A stretch of DNA of 64,000 bases. It comes from Clostridia bacterium (GTDB taxonomy: Bacteria; Bacillota; Clostridia; Christensenellales; UBA1242). Within the stretch, counting starts at the first letter, position 1; each line of letters opens with the position of its first letter. Of this stretch, positions 16,638-24,282 are shown in pieces. Below the pieces are notes generated by a model. The model saw only the letters and a list, made by a program, of their open reading frames with translations. It was not told where the DNA came from and ran no database searches. The position numbers and the translations under genes were made by a program. The stretch is from the NCBI GenBank assembly GCA_017452445.1, contig JAFTMH010000004.1:62001-126000 (forward strand), written 5' to 3'.

Positions 16638-18095
16638 TTATTTCATTGTTGGGAACAATACAACATCACGAATGTTTGGACAATCGAAAATAAATTGCAA
16701 GAATCTGTCAATTCCAAATCCAAGTCCTGAGATTGGTGGCATACCATGTTCCATAGCAAGCAAGAAGTCTTCATCAACATCCATTGTTTCGTCATCGCCT
16801 GCTGCCTTTTCTTCAAGTTGTTGTTCCAATGTCTTTCTTTGCACAATTGGATCTACAAGTTCGCTATAAGCCTTAACAAGTTCTGCTCCACCAGCAACAA
16901 CTTGGAATACATCGATGATTCTGTCATCAGCGTCATTTCTTCTTGCAAGTGGAATAAGTGATGCTGGGTAGTTGTAAAGAATTGTTGGATTTACAATGTT
17001 TGCTCTGATCTTTCTCTTGTAGATATAGTCAATCAAAGTTCTTACAGTCTTGCATTCTTCAAGTTCGCCATAACCAAACAAACCTTTGTCAACAACAATC
17101 TTTTTCAATTCGTCAACATTGTCAATTGCAAGGAAATCACAACCGAGCAATTCTCTCATAGTTTCAACATAGTTGATTCTTGGCCATTCGCCACTGAAAT
17201 CAATTTCTTGTCCTTGATAATTTACTTTTGTTGTGCCAAGGCATGTGTTGAAGAGTTCTACAATCAACTTCTTGAAGAAAGTGATGTTGTCTTCAAAATT
17301 CCAATAAGAAGCATACCATTCTACCTGTGTAAATTCTTGCAAGTGTGATGGGTCCATACCTTCATTTCTAAAATCTTTGCCAAGTTCGAAAACTCTGTCG
17401 ATGCCGGCAGCGATACATTGCTTAAGCCATGTTTCTGTGGCAATACGAAGATTGCATTGCAAATCCAATGCGTTGTGATGTGTGAAGAATGGTTTTGCGC
17501 TAGCGCCTGAAACGCTTGTTTGCAAAACTGGTGTTTCAACTTCGATAAAGCCATGGTCTTCCAAATATCTACGGATAAAAGAGCAAACCTTGCTTCTTGT
17601 CAAAAAGATCTTTCTTGATTCTTCATTTGTGATAAGGTCAAGATATCTTTGTCTGTATCTAATTTCTTGATCAGCGATTCCGTGGAATTTTTCTGGAAGC
17701 GGTCTCAATGTCTTTGACAAAAGCACAATCTTTTCTGCCTTAACTGTGATTTCGCCTGTTTGAGTCGCATAAACTTCACCTTCAACACCGATAAAGTCGC
17801 CAATGTCGATCATCTTTTTGTAGAAGTTGTAGTCTTCTTCAGAAAATTCGTTTCTACCTACTGAAATTTGAATTCTGTCATAGATGTCTCTGATTTGGCA
17901 GAAACCAAATTTTCCCATAATACGGCGAAAAACAATACGGCCTGCAATTGCAACCTTTTCGCCCAATTTTTCTCTTGCTTCTTGAATTGTGCAAGTTCTA
18001 TCAAATTTTTCTTTGTATGGAATTTCTCCCATTTTTCTAAGTTCTTCAATCTTTTGTCTTCTAATGTCGACTTCGTTTGACAATACTTCTTCCAT
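16638..18095 (-). CDS. lysS: Lysyl-tRNA synthetase, class II
   Basis: 485 residues. The start at 18095 (MEEVLSNEVDIRRQKIEEL) is chosen for its SD (AGGAG, six bases upstream) and family fit; the frame is open further upstream but lacks an SD. The N-terminal anticodon-binding OB domain spans about 40-140. The catalytic domain has motif 2 (FRNEGMDPSHLQEFTQVEW) and motif 3 (GLGFGIDRFLQ). It charges tRNA-Lys. The 180 bp upstream, shared with the divergent SDR gene, shows no T-box features. lysS-nth-obg-yhbY run in one direction with short gaps. Confidence 0.96.
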   Translation of the reverse strand: MEEVLSNEVDIRRQKIEELRKMGEIPYKEKFDRTCTIQEAREKLGEKVAIAGRIVFRRIMGKFGFCQIRDIYDRIQISVGRNEFSEEDYNFYKKMIDIGDFIGVEGEVYATQTGEITVKAEKIVLLSKTLRPLPEKFHGIADQEIRYRQRYLDLITNEESRKIFLTRSKVCSFIRRYLEDHGFIEVETPVLQTSVSGASAKPFFTHHNALDLQCNLRIATETWLKQCIAAGIDRVFELGKDFRNEGMDPSHLQEFTQVEWYASYWNFEDNITFFKKLIVELFNTCLGTTKVNYQGQEIDFSGEWPRINYVETMRELLGCDFLAIDNVDELKKIVVDKGLFGYGELEECKTVRTLIDYIYKRKIRANIVNPTILYNYPASLIPLARRNDADDRIIDVFQVVAGGAELVKAYSELVDPIVQRKTLEQQLEEKAAGDDETMDVDEDFLLAMEHGMPPISGLGFGIDRFLQFIFDCPNIRDVVLFPTMK

Positions 18096-18216
18096 TTCTC
18101 TACTCCTATTTTTATAAATATCAAGCATAAATATATCACAAACCAAACCATAAGTCAACAAAAACCCCCTTTTGTCCCTTATTTTTTAGACAATCAAACA
18201 ACAACCACAAAATATT

Positions 18217-18245
18217 TTGAATTTGTCTTCTTGATATGCTAAAAT
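18217..18245 (+). promoter_or_regulatory. Sigma-A promoter of the SDR gene
   Basis: TTGAAT (18217-18222), 17-bp spacer, TAAAAT (18240-18245), with TGC immediately before the -10 (extended -10). The start would be near 18252, 24 bases before the ATG, leaving room for the SD TAGGAG. Confidence 0.65.
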
Positions 18246-18275
18246 ATCAAAGAAAAAACCTTTAGGAGAATTGAA

Positions 18276-19010
18276 ATGATAAGAAAAACAGCCATCATTA
18301 TCGGTGCATCAAGCGACATCGGTCTTGCAACAGCAAAAAAGTTTGCAGAAGAGGGCTACAACCTCGCTTTGACATACAACAAAAATGAAGTTGATTTTGC
18401 AAATGAAATCACACAAACTGATATCCAACTCGAAACCTATCACCTTGACCTTACAAACAAAGCAGAAATAGGTGATTTTTTTGCACAAGTGAAAAATGAT
18501 TTTCAATATTTAGATACTCTCGTATTCTGCTCTGGCGTTGCGCAACACCGTGCAATCATTTTTGATGTGACAGATGACGAAATTGACACCTTGTTTGAAG
18601 TAAACATAAAGTCGGCAATCCGTTGCGTGAGAGAGTTTTCAAAACTTACAGCAGGCAAAAACCCTGCAAACATCGTGCTTGTCGGCAGTTTTGTCGAAAA
18701 AAATGGTTGCTCTTGCGAAAGCGTTTATGCTTCAACAAAAGCAGCAATGAGTGGGCTTTGCAAATCACTTGCAAGCGAACTCGGCAATCTTGACATAAGA
18801 TGCAATGTTGTTGCCCCTGGGTTTATTGACACAAAAATGAATCACAACCTTACACCAGAAGAAAGAGAAGAATTTTGCAACATCACACCTCTCAAACGCC
18901 TTGGCACAACAGAAGATGTGGCAAACTCAACAATCTTTCTTGCAAGCGAAAAAGCAAGCTTTATCACAGGTCAAACTTTGTATGTTGATGGCGGTTTAAT
19001 TTTGGAATAA
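18276..19010 (+). CDS. Short-chain dehydrogenase/reductase, FabG-like
   Basis: 244 residues, a classical SDR. It has the cofactor loop IIIGASSDIGLATAKKF, the FCSG strand in place of N-N-A-G, a catalytic Ser in LVGSFVEKNG and the Y-A-S-T-K catalytic pair, and ends ITGQTLYVDGGLIL. The second strand lacks an acidic residue, consistent with NADPH. It resembles 3-oxoacyl-ACP reductases but lies outside a fatty-acid operon, so the substrate is unknown. It has its own promoter and an intrinsic terminator (19078-19114). Confidence 0.85.
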   Translation: MIRKTAIIIGASSDIGLATAKKFAEEGYNLALTYNKNEVDFANEITQTDIQLETYHLDLTNKAEIGDFFAQVKNDFQYLDTLVFCSGVAQHRAIIFDVTDDEIDTLFEVNIKSAIRCVREFSKLTAGKNPANIVLVGSFVEKNGCSCESVYASTKAAMSGLCKSLASELGNLDIRCNVVAPGFIDTKMNHNLTPEEREEFCNITPLKRLGTTEDVANSTIFLASEKASFITGQTLYVDGGLILE

Positions 19011-19057
19011 TACGGCATAATACGCTATATGTTGTGTAGTATGCTTGAATAACAACA
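19003..19057. repeat. Palindromic 15-bp motif, diverged copy B
   Basis: TTGTGTAGTAT (19032-19042) is followed directly by TTGAATAACAACA (19045-19057) in the opposite orientation, and GGAATAATACG (19004-19014) precedes them. The core ATATGTTGTGTA is identical to copy C at 29471-29482. It lies between the SDR stop and its terminator. Confidence 0.6.
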
Positions 19058-19077
19058 GAATATATTGACAAATTCGC

Positions 19078-19114
19078 AAACACAAACAATCACTTTTTTT
19101 TGTTTGTGTTTTTT
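19078..19114 (+). terminator. Intrinsic terminator of the SDR gene
   Basis: AAACACAAACA (19078-19088) and TGTTTGTGTTT (19101-19111) form an 11-bp stem with a 12-base loop and a T-run. The 3' arm also holds the -35 of the next gene's promoter. Confidence 0.75.
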
Positions 19115-19132
19115 GTCGAAGTGTGATATAAT
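19104..19132 (+). promoter_or_regulatory. Promoter of the Rho-like gene, -35 inside the upstream terminator
   Basis: TTGTGT (19104-19109), 17 bp, perfect TATAAT (19127-19132), with TGA before the -10. The -35 lies in the downstream arm of the SDR terminator hairpin. Confidence 0.65.
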
Positions 19133-19185
19133 GTCAGCATAAATGTTGCTTTACAAAAAAATACAAAATTTCAGGGAGTTTTTTT

Positions 19186-20370
19186 ATGACAAAAAAGAGT
19201 GGCTACAATTTCAACAACCTCACAAAGACACAACAAAACTGCTTGTCTTTGATTGAATCACTTGGGATTTATGAATTGCGTGCATTGGCAAGGATTTTTG
19301 GTGGAAATTCGCCAACAACAATGAAAAGAAATGATCATATCCAAACAATTATGGACAAAATCGTTTCTGGCGAAGACATTCGCCCTATCCCACTTCGCCA
19401 AGGCAGACCATACAAAGAACTCACCAACATTCAAGGCATTTTGGACGAATTGTCGCATATTGCCGGAAGAGATTATTCACTTCAAGCAAACAAAACACCT
19501 GAAAGCACTGTTTTTAAAAAGAAAATCACTTTCAAACAACCCGTTGACTCAGTTTTGACCCAAAAATTGTTTCCTATTCGAGCAAAGGGCATTATAAACG
19601 AAAGTTATGACGGAAACTTCTATTTCTACAATCAATTCAATGCTCGATATATTCTTGTTGCAGAAAGTCAAAAGGTGCACTTGCAACCTTTCGATTTTGT
19701 CGAAGGAACAGCCGTTTTGATGAATGATAGCGACTATGTGCTTGAAAATCTTGAAAAAATCAACTTTCAATCAGCAGAAACATATTCTGCAATCGAAAAC
19801 CCTTACAAGTCAGTGACTGCAAGCCAAATTGCGACCATTTGCGACAAACAAGTTGTTTTGGGCAACAGATATGTTGTTTGCGACACAAATTTAACCCAAG
19901 ACGCCTCAAAATTTGCCGAAATTGTAAATCAACTCAAAAATCATGGCATTTTTACAATCGCAATCGTGCCAAATATTATGGAAGAAGATGTGCTTACACT
20001 TCAATCTATTGGATTTGACAGTTTGGTTATGTCAAAATACGAAGATTCGTGCGAAGATGTCTATATCAATCTTATGCTCGCAAAAGAAAACATTAAAAAA
20101 CTTCAAAACCTTGGCACAAACTTGGCAATTTTTGTTCAAGATGCTGTCACCTTGGCAAACAATGTCGATTGTTGTGCAAAACTTAGTTTGAGAAATGCAA
20201 TTGGCCACACAGATGAATCTGTTTCGCTTATCAAAGACCTTGTTTTGAGTGCCAAAGCAGGAGAAGAAGACAAACATTCGACTTTGTTTGTATGTTATGA
20301 TCAAACAGATCTCAATGATCAGTTGTTTGTTTCAAACATCTTCAAAGTTTCAAAAAAAATCGACTTTTAA
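19186..20370 (+). CDS. Degenerate Rho-like protein lacking the P-loop
   Basis: 394 residues that follow the plan of transcription terminator Rho. A Rho_N-like helical domain at 15-63 has LIESLGIYELRALARIFG. A cold-shock-like RNA-binding region at about 131-190 has AKGIINESYDGNFYF and HLQPFDFVEGTAV. An ATPase-like remnant spans 220-394. In that last part, VYINLMLAKENIKKLQNLG and LAIFVQDAVTLANN align with the Rho helices and Walker B region, but the acidic Walker B residue is followed by A-V instead of the usual S-I-T-R. At the P-loop position there is CDTNLTQDASKF instead of a G-K-T/S motif. ATP hydrolysis is therefore unlikely. It may be a Rho antagonist, a decoy or an RNA-binding regulator; this is inference. 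It has a strong promoter and an SD (AGGGAG) and stands as a single gene before lgt. Confidence 0.7.
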   Translation: MTKKSGYNFNNLTKTQQNCLSLIESLGIYELRALARIFGGNSPTTMKRNDHIQTIMDKIVSGEDIRPIPLRQGRPYKELTNIQGILDELSHIAGRDYSLQANKTPESTVFKKKITFKQPVDSVLTQKLFPIRAKGIINESYDGNFYFYNQFNARYILVAESQKVHLQPFDFVEGTAVLMNDSDYVLENLEKINFQSAETYSAIENPYKSVTASQIATICDKQVVLGNRYVVCDTNLTQDASKFAEIVNQLKNHGIFTIAIVPNIMEEDVLTLQSIGFDSLVMSKYEDSCEDVYINLMLAKENIKKLQNLGTNLAIFVQDAVTLANNVDCCAKLSLRNAIGHTDESVSLIKDLVLSAKAGEEDKHSTLFVCYDQTDLNDQLFVSNIFKVSKKIDF

Positions 20371-20376
20371 AAACAT

Positions 20377-20412
20377 AATAAACACCATAAATCTTGGTGT
20401 TTATTTTATTTT
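20377..20412 (+). terminator. Intrinsic terminator of the Rho-like gene
   Basis: AATAAACACCA (20377-20387) and TGGTGTTTATT (20395-20405) pair perfectly around a 7-base loop, followed by a T-rich run. Confidence 0.85.
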
Positions 20413-20414
20413 GT

Positions 20415-20443
20415 TTGACTTTTTGGCATTTGATATTTATACT
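20415..20443 (+). promoter_or_regulatory. Sigma-A promoter of lgt
   Basis: TTGACT (20415-20420), 17-bp spacer, TATACT (20438-20443). The transcript would begin near 20450, 13 bases before the lgt ATG, with the SD AAGGA in between. Confidence 0.7.
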
Positions 20444-20462
20444 TAATGCATAAGGATTTTTT

Positions 20463-21299
20463 ATGAACAATATTACACTTTCAATCCCTTCAGGATTCAA
20501 CCTTTTTGGGCTTCATATAAACTTCTATGGCATCACAAGCGCCCTTGCTTATTTGATTGGCGTGATCATGGTGTGCGTTTTTGCAAAAAAAAGAGGATTT
20601 AAAAGCGATGACATACTTATTCTTGCCTGTTATGTAATCCCTTGTGCTATCATTGGTGCTCGCCTTTATTATGTTTTGTTTAGACTTGATCTTTACACCA
20701 ATTTCTGGGATATCTTCAAAATTTGGGAAGGTGGACTTGGTTTCTATGGTGGAATGATTGGTGGCGCCCTTGGAGTTATGGCATATTGCCTCATTCACAA
20801 GAAAAACTTTCTCGCTTTGCTCGATCTTATCGGCCCTGCAATGATTTTGGCACAAGCGCTTGGTCGTTGGGGAAACTTCTTCAATCAAGAAGCATTTGGC
20901 TACGAAGTTACAAACCCAAAAATGCAATGGTTTCCATTTGCAGTTTACATCGAAAGCAGTGCATCTTGGCACCTTGCAACCTTCTTCTATGAAAGCATCT
21001 GGAATTTGGCAAGCTTTGCAATCCTTACAACCTTGCTCTACAAAAAAGACTTCAAACACAACGGCATGATCGCCTGTGGCTACCTTATCACCTACGGTTT
21101 TGGCAGAATGATCATTGAAGGGCTTCGCACTGACAGTTTGTATCTTGGCCCAATCAGAGTTTCTCAACTTTTGAGTGGCATTTTTGTAGTCTTTGGTGCA
21201 TCCGTATGGCTTTGGTTTGGCATCAAGCAATGGCAAGAAAAGAAAAATACCGATCAATCTTTCAAAAAAATTATGAAAGTTTTAAAAACTGACTTATAG
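20463..21299 (+). CDS. lgt: Prolipoprotein diacylglyceryl transferase
   Basis: 278 residues, seven membrane helices. The Lgt signature GRWGNFFNQEAFG is present, as are GARLYYVLF and YGFGRMIIEGLRTDSL. It transfers diacylglycerol from phosphatidylglycerol to the lipobox Cys of prelipoproteins at the membrane. A short basic tail follows the last helix. It is monocistronic, with a promoter at 20415-20443 and a terminator at 21320-21344. Confidence 0.96.
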   Translation: MNNITLSIPSGFNLFGLHINFYGITSALAYLIGVIMVCVFAKKRGFKSDDILILACYVIPCAIIGARLYYVLFRLDLYTNFWDIFKIWEGGLGFYGGMIGGALGVMAYCLIHKKNFLALLDLIGPAMILAQALGRWGNFFNQEAFGYEVTNPKMQWFPFAVYIESSASWHLATFFYESIWNLASFAILTTLLYKKDFKHNGMIACGYLITYGFGRMIIEGLRTDSLYLGPIRVSQLLSGIFVVFGASVWLWFGIKQWQEKKNTDQSFKKIMKVLKTDL

Positions 21300-21319
21300 T
21301 CACCTAAAAAAATCAAATC

Positions 21320-21344
21320 AGCTTGCTTCGTGCAAGCTTTTTTC
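21320..21344 (+). terminator. Intrinsic terminator of lgt
   Basis: AGCTTGC (21320-21326), loop TTCGT, GCAAGCT (21332-21338), then a T-run. Compact and strong. Confidence 0.88.
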
Positions 21345-21396
21345 TTATTTGCCACAAAAATCGTTTAATTTGCCACCAAAAACCAATAATAAAGTT

Positions 21397-21897
21397 ATGG
21401 ACGGCAGATTGTTTGGGAAAAAGAGAAGTTGGATTTTAAGGGCAGTTTTTGCGATTATGTCAATCGCCTTTTTATTTTTGTTGACACTAAACATATTTAT
21501 CTTTAAGATCCCTTTGTTGTGGTTTTGGCATTTTTGTGGTTGCACAGGCATTTACCAACTGACAAAAGCCCTTTTGTTTAAGCTGGACAGCAGTTTGTAT
21601 CTTGGTTTTTTGCTTGCCTATGGTTGCATTGCTGGTCATTTGTATGTTTTGCTAGGATTGACACAATATGCTGTTGTGTTGATTTTGCTTTCGTTTGTTT
21701 TGACATCAATCACTTGTGCAGTGTTGTTGAGGCAACCATTTCATTTAATTGTTGCCTATATTCTTTCATATTTGACAATATTCTTAATATTGCTCACAAA
21801 AAATTTGATAACAATTGCAATTTTTATTGCTTTTGTGGGGAGTTTTTTGGTAATATCTATATTGGACTTATTTTTTATTATAAAACGGAGAAATTGA
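21397..21897 (+). CDS. Polytopic membrane protein of unknown function
   Basis: 166 residues with five or six membrane helices and almost no soluble part. The start MDGRLFGKKRSWILRAVF at 21397 is preferred over the in-frame ATG at 21349, because the latter would begin in the lgt terminator region. No SD is seen. AATAAT (21385-21390) ends six bases before the ATG, the spacing seen in the window's other leaderless candidates, although the -35 is poor. Only one base separates its stop from the next gene, which encodes a DivIVA-like protein, so a role near the division or polar machinery is possible but unproven. Confidence 0.65.
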   Translation: MDGRLFGKKRSWILRAVFAIMSIAFLFLLTLNIFIFKIPLLWFWHFCGCTGIYQLTKALLFKLDSSLYLGFLLAYGCIAGHLYVLLGLTQYAVVLILLSFVLTSITCAVLLRQPFHLIVAYILSYLTIFLILLTKNLITIAIFIAFVGSFLVISILDLFFIIKRRN

Positions 21898-21898
21898 T

Positions 21899-22561
21899 AT
21901 GTTTTCACAAGAACCTTTTGGCTACAACAGAGCCGAAGTTGACAATTTTATAAAAAGAATGCGTGCTGGCTACGAAGCAAAACTTATGGAAGAAAAGTTG
22001 AAAGTTTTGGAAGCCGAAAAAAAAGTTTTGGACATCAAAAATGAAAGAGTTGCGATCGAAAACAGAGAGAAAAACATTATCACCGCCCTCAATGTGATTG
22101 AAAAAGCAACACAATTCAACGAAGAAGGTCCTAAGAAACTTTACGAACTTACAATGGACAAACTCGAAGTTTTGATAAAAGAACTTTCTTTGAAATTTCC
22201 TCAACTTCGCAAGAGTGCCGAATTTGAAGAATTGTTGGACGAATTTGCAGGCATTGTTCAAACCTACAAAAAACAACTCGCCCAAAAAGCAGACATCACT
22301 CACCCTGTCCATTCCGAAAACGACAGCATGAGAATGTTGCTCAACAAAATGAGAGGCTACAAAAAACAAGAGGAAGAAACAAGAGAATTCTCTATCCCAC
22401 AAGCACAACCAACACCACCGATCAAAAGACCAAATCAAACATTTATCATTGCACCTTCAAGCATACCAGACAGCGAAAGTGGATTTAGTTTTGAAGAAGC
22501 ACTCAACCCAACTGAAGATTTGGAAGAAATTATGAAAGCATTTGATTTTTATAATGAATAA
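21899..22561 (+). CDS. DivIVA-domain protein
   Basis: 220 residues. The N-terminus has the DivIVA membrane-binding pattern with F-x-x-x-x-x-G-Y-N-x-x-E-V-D-x-F-I (FGYNRAEVDNFIKRM). A long charged coiled coil follows (about 25-75), then a second helical block and a Pro/Gln-rich C-terminal tail ending EEIMKAFDFYNE. DivIVA proteins bind negatively curved membranes at septa or poles. This one is diverged from the classic septal form, so its partner is unknown. It is coupled to the upstream membrane protein and followed by a bidirectional terminator. The SD is CGGAG. Confidence 0.75.
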   Translation: MFSQEPFGYNRAEVDNFIKRMRAGYEAKLMEEKLKVLEAEKKVLDIKNERVAIENREKNIITALNVIEKATQFNEEGPKKLYELTMDKLEVLIKELSLKFPQLRKSAEFEELLDEFAGIVQTYKKQLAQKADITHPVHSENDSMRMLLNKMRGYKKQEEETREFSIPQAQPTPPIKRPNQTFIIAPSSIPDSESGFSFEEALNPTEDLEEIMKAFDFYNE

Positions 22562-22567
22562 AAAAAA

Positions 22568-22596
22568 GAAAGACGAGCAAACTTGCCCGTCTTTTT
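22568..22596. terminator. Bidirectional terminator between divIVA-like and HIT genes
   Basis: A stem of AAGACG-A-GCAA against TTGC-C-CGTCTT with a 3-base loop (22570-22592), flanked by A and T runs. It serves two convergent genes. Confidence 0.75.
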
Positions 22597-22614
22597 TGTT
22601 GTAAAAACAACTTA

Positions 22615-23130
22615 TTATTGGTTTGAAGCATATTCTTTGATACGGTTGCAAACCTGTTCAAATTTTTCTTTGTCAAAAACATATGCTTGTCTTTCTTTAA
22701 CAAAGTTTGTTGATCCCCTCTTTTCGTCAGCATATCTAGGTATAAGTTGAATGTGATAGTGGTTCATAGGTCCATCTGCCATTGTGCAAAGATAAACTCT
22801 TACACAGCCATAAACCTCTCTTATGATTTGCATATAAGCCTTGGCAAATCTAACAATCTTTTCATTTATCCAATCTGGGGCTTCTTCCATATCGTGAAAA
22901 TGCTCTTTTGTTGAAATCATCATATGACCTTTCGCCCTTGGATTTGGCACAAACAAACATTCGATGTCATCATCTTCGTAAGTTTTAAGCAAACTGTCAT
23001 CACCATAAAGTGCCCCACCTGTTGCCCTATCAAAGCAAGTTGGGCAAACACCCATATCCGTCAACTCGCCTGGAGACATTGTTTTAAGTTTTTCAACATC
23101 AAGTTGAGTTATGTCTATTTTGTATTTCAT
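22615..23130 (-). CDS. HIT family hydrolase-like protein
   Basis: 171 residues. The histidine-triad signature appears as NHYHIQLIPRY, with H-Y-H-I-Q in place of the common H-x-H-x-H. A C-P-T-C pair near residue 29 probably binds zinc. FVPNPRAKGHMMISTKEHF is the second conserved strand region. HIT proteins hydrolyse nucleotide phosphoramidates or related nucleotides. The triad's last His replaced by Gln is also found in the GalT-like branch, so the exact substrate is open. The SD is GGAGG, with a promoter at 23148-23177. Confidence 0.82.
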   Translation of the reverse strand: MKYKIDITQLDVEKLKTMSPGELTDMGVCPTCFDRATGGALYGDDSLLKTYEDDDIECLFVPNPRAKGHMMISTKEHFHDMEEAPDWINEKIVRFAKAYMQIIREVYGCVRVYLCTMADGPMNHYHIQLIPRYADEKRGSTNFVKERQAYVFDKEKFEQVCNRIKEYASNQ

Positions 23131-23147
23131 ATATCCTCCACATTTAA

Positions 23148-23177
23148 ATATTACAACAAAAAAAGAGCATTTGTCTA
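23148..23177 (-). promoter_or_regulatory. Promoter of the HIT gene inside the exporter's terminator
   Basis: Minus strand TAGACA (23177-23172), 18 bp, TAATAT (23153-23148). The -35 lies in the loop of the terminator hairpin of the upstream exporter gene. Confidence 0.5.
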
Positions 23178-23194
23178 GTTAAACGCTCTTTTTA
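23158..23194 (-). terminator. Intrinsic terminator containing the stop codon of the exporter gene
   Basis: AAAAAGAGC (23193-23185 on the minus strand) pairs with GCTCTTTTT (23168-23160) around a 16-base loop with further A-T pairs, followed by T. The exporter's TAA (23194-23192) is the start of the first arm. Confidence 0.75.
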
Positions 23195-24139
23195 AAAGAA
23201 AATTGTCAAAAAGACACCCGAAAGCACACCGATAGCATATTGCATTGCCATAATTCCCAAGTTTTGAAGTGGTTTTTTGCGATTTTTTGACCACAAAATA
23301 AACAAACCAACTCCTGTGCCGGCAGAAAGGCCAGCCACCAAAGCAGGGAAGCAAAGCGTGCCTACCATGTTAAGTTGCACAAGCAAAACGGAAGAAGCAC
23401 AGTTTGGGATAAGCCCTATCAAACTTGCAACAGCAATTTGCACATAAGGATTTGTTGTAAACAAACCTTCAAGTGCACTTGTGCCACAATAGCCAATGAT
23501 CAAATTGATTGCAAACGTTGCAACAAAAATATAAATCAAAATACTGAAAGCGTGAGCAAATGCATCAAGAAAAATGTTGCTTGCACAGCAGTCTCCATGC
23601 GCATGCGCACAATCACATTTGTTTGTGTGAACATGCCCACAAGAAGATTGCGAAACACTTTCTGTTGAATGCGAATGTTTATGTTTTTGAGATTGTCCCC
23701 TTGCATATCTTACTGCGACTGGTTTTTGTTTTTTTCTAAACGCAAGCATTGCCAATTCTATGATATAACCCCAGAAAATCGCAAGAGCCAACTTTACACC
23801 AACAAGCAAAAGCAAATCCAAAATCTTGTCTGTATGTGAAATCATAAGAGGGATTGCCTCATCTGATGTGGCAACAAACACTGCAACCAAAGCGCCAAGC
23901 GAAACACTTTTGCGAGAATATAAGTCAGCCACAACCGAAGAAAACCCACATTGAGGCACGCAACCCAAAAGCGATGCATACAAAACGCTTGTCTTTTTTT
24001 GTTTAGACAAAAACCTGTTCATTTTGTGACCGTGGTCATGCGAGAGAATTTCAATCAAAAGATATGCAAGAAAAAGCACCGGAACAACTTTCAAGCAGTC
24101 CAGCACAGCATCATACAATCCTTCAACAAAAATATCCAT
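23192..24139 (-). CDS. Putative 10-TM heavy-metal exporter (ArsP_2 family)
   Basis: 315 residues in two halves of about five membrane helices each, joined by a soluble loop (about 140-185) rich in His and Cys (KHKHSHSTES, CGHVHTNKCDCAHAHGDCC). The first half has LLGCVPQCGFSSVVADLY and VFVATSDEAIPL; the second has LIGLIPNCASSVLLVQL, an inverted echo typical of the family. Such proteins are annotated as arsenic or manganese exporters, and the His/Cys loop suggests transition-metal sensing or delivery. The ATG at 24139 is chosen for its SD (AGAGG). It is divergent from marR; its promoter is at 24165-24193. Confidence 0.8.
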   Translation of the reverse strand: MDIFVEGLYDAVLDCLKVVPVLFLAYLLIEILSHDHGHKMNRFLSKQKKTSVLYASLLGCVPQCGFSSVVADLYSRKSVSLGALVAVFVATSDEAIPLMISHTDKILDLLLLVGVKLALAIFWGYIIELAMLAFRKKQKPVAVRYARGQSQKHKHSHSTESVSQSSCGHVHTNKCDCAHAHGDCCASNIFLDAFAHAFSILIYIFVATFAINLIIGYCGTSALEGLFTTNPYVQIAVASLIGLIPNCASSVLLVQLNMVGTLCFPALVAGLSAGTGVGLFILWSKNRKKPLQNLGIMAMQYAIGVLSGVFLTIFF

Positions 24140-24164
24140 TGACACCTCTTTTTTTTACAGCGAG

Positions 24165-24193
24165 ATTATAACACACTCCATTAAAAAATACAA
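24165..24193 (-). promoter_or_regulatory. Sigma-A promoter of the heavy-metal exporter gene
   Basis: Minus strand TTGTAT (24193-24188), 17 bp, TATAAT (24170-24165), with TGT before the -10 (extended -10). Confidence 0.7.
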
Positions 24194-24223
24194 ACAAAAT
24201 CTTGTATATTTGTTTGCACACAA

Positions 24224-24253
24224 TTGACTAATATTGACAATATATGTTATCAT
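24224..24253 (+). promoter_or_regulatory. Promoter of the marR-ABC-PH operon
   Basis: TTGACT (24224-24229), 18 bp, TATCAT (24248-24253) with TGT directly before it. The transcript would begin near 24260, inside a palindrome (24257-24270). Confidence 0.55.
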
Positions 24254-24256
24254 AAA

Positions 24257-24270
24257 GTTGACTAGGCAAC
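24257..24270. promoter_or_regulatory. Candidate MarR operator
   Basis: GTTGACTAGGCAAC is a 14-bp palindrome with one mismatched pair, centred on CTAG. It covers the predicted transcript start and ends just before the SD. MarR regulators commonly bind such TTG-N-CAA palindromes at their own promoters, so autorepression is likely. Inference from position and symmetry. Confidence 0.5.
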
Positions 24271-24282
24271 AAGGAGATTGAT

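Noticed and set aside
18096..18275. Possible T-box or riboswitch before lysS
   Set aside because: No T-box sequence (such as the AGGGTGGNACCGCG bulge), no specifier hairpin and no terminator pair were found; only promoter elements for the divergent SDR are visible.
20490..21257. 255-codon open frame on the minus strand opposite lgt
   Set aside because: It is antisense to a clear lgt gene, has no SD and no recognisable protein features; long antisense frames are common here because the sense codons rarely place stops on the other strand.
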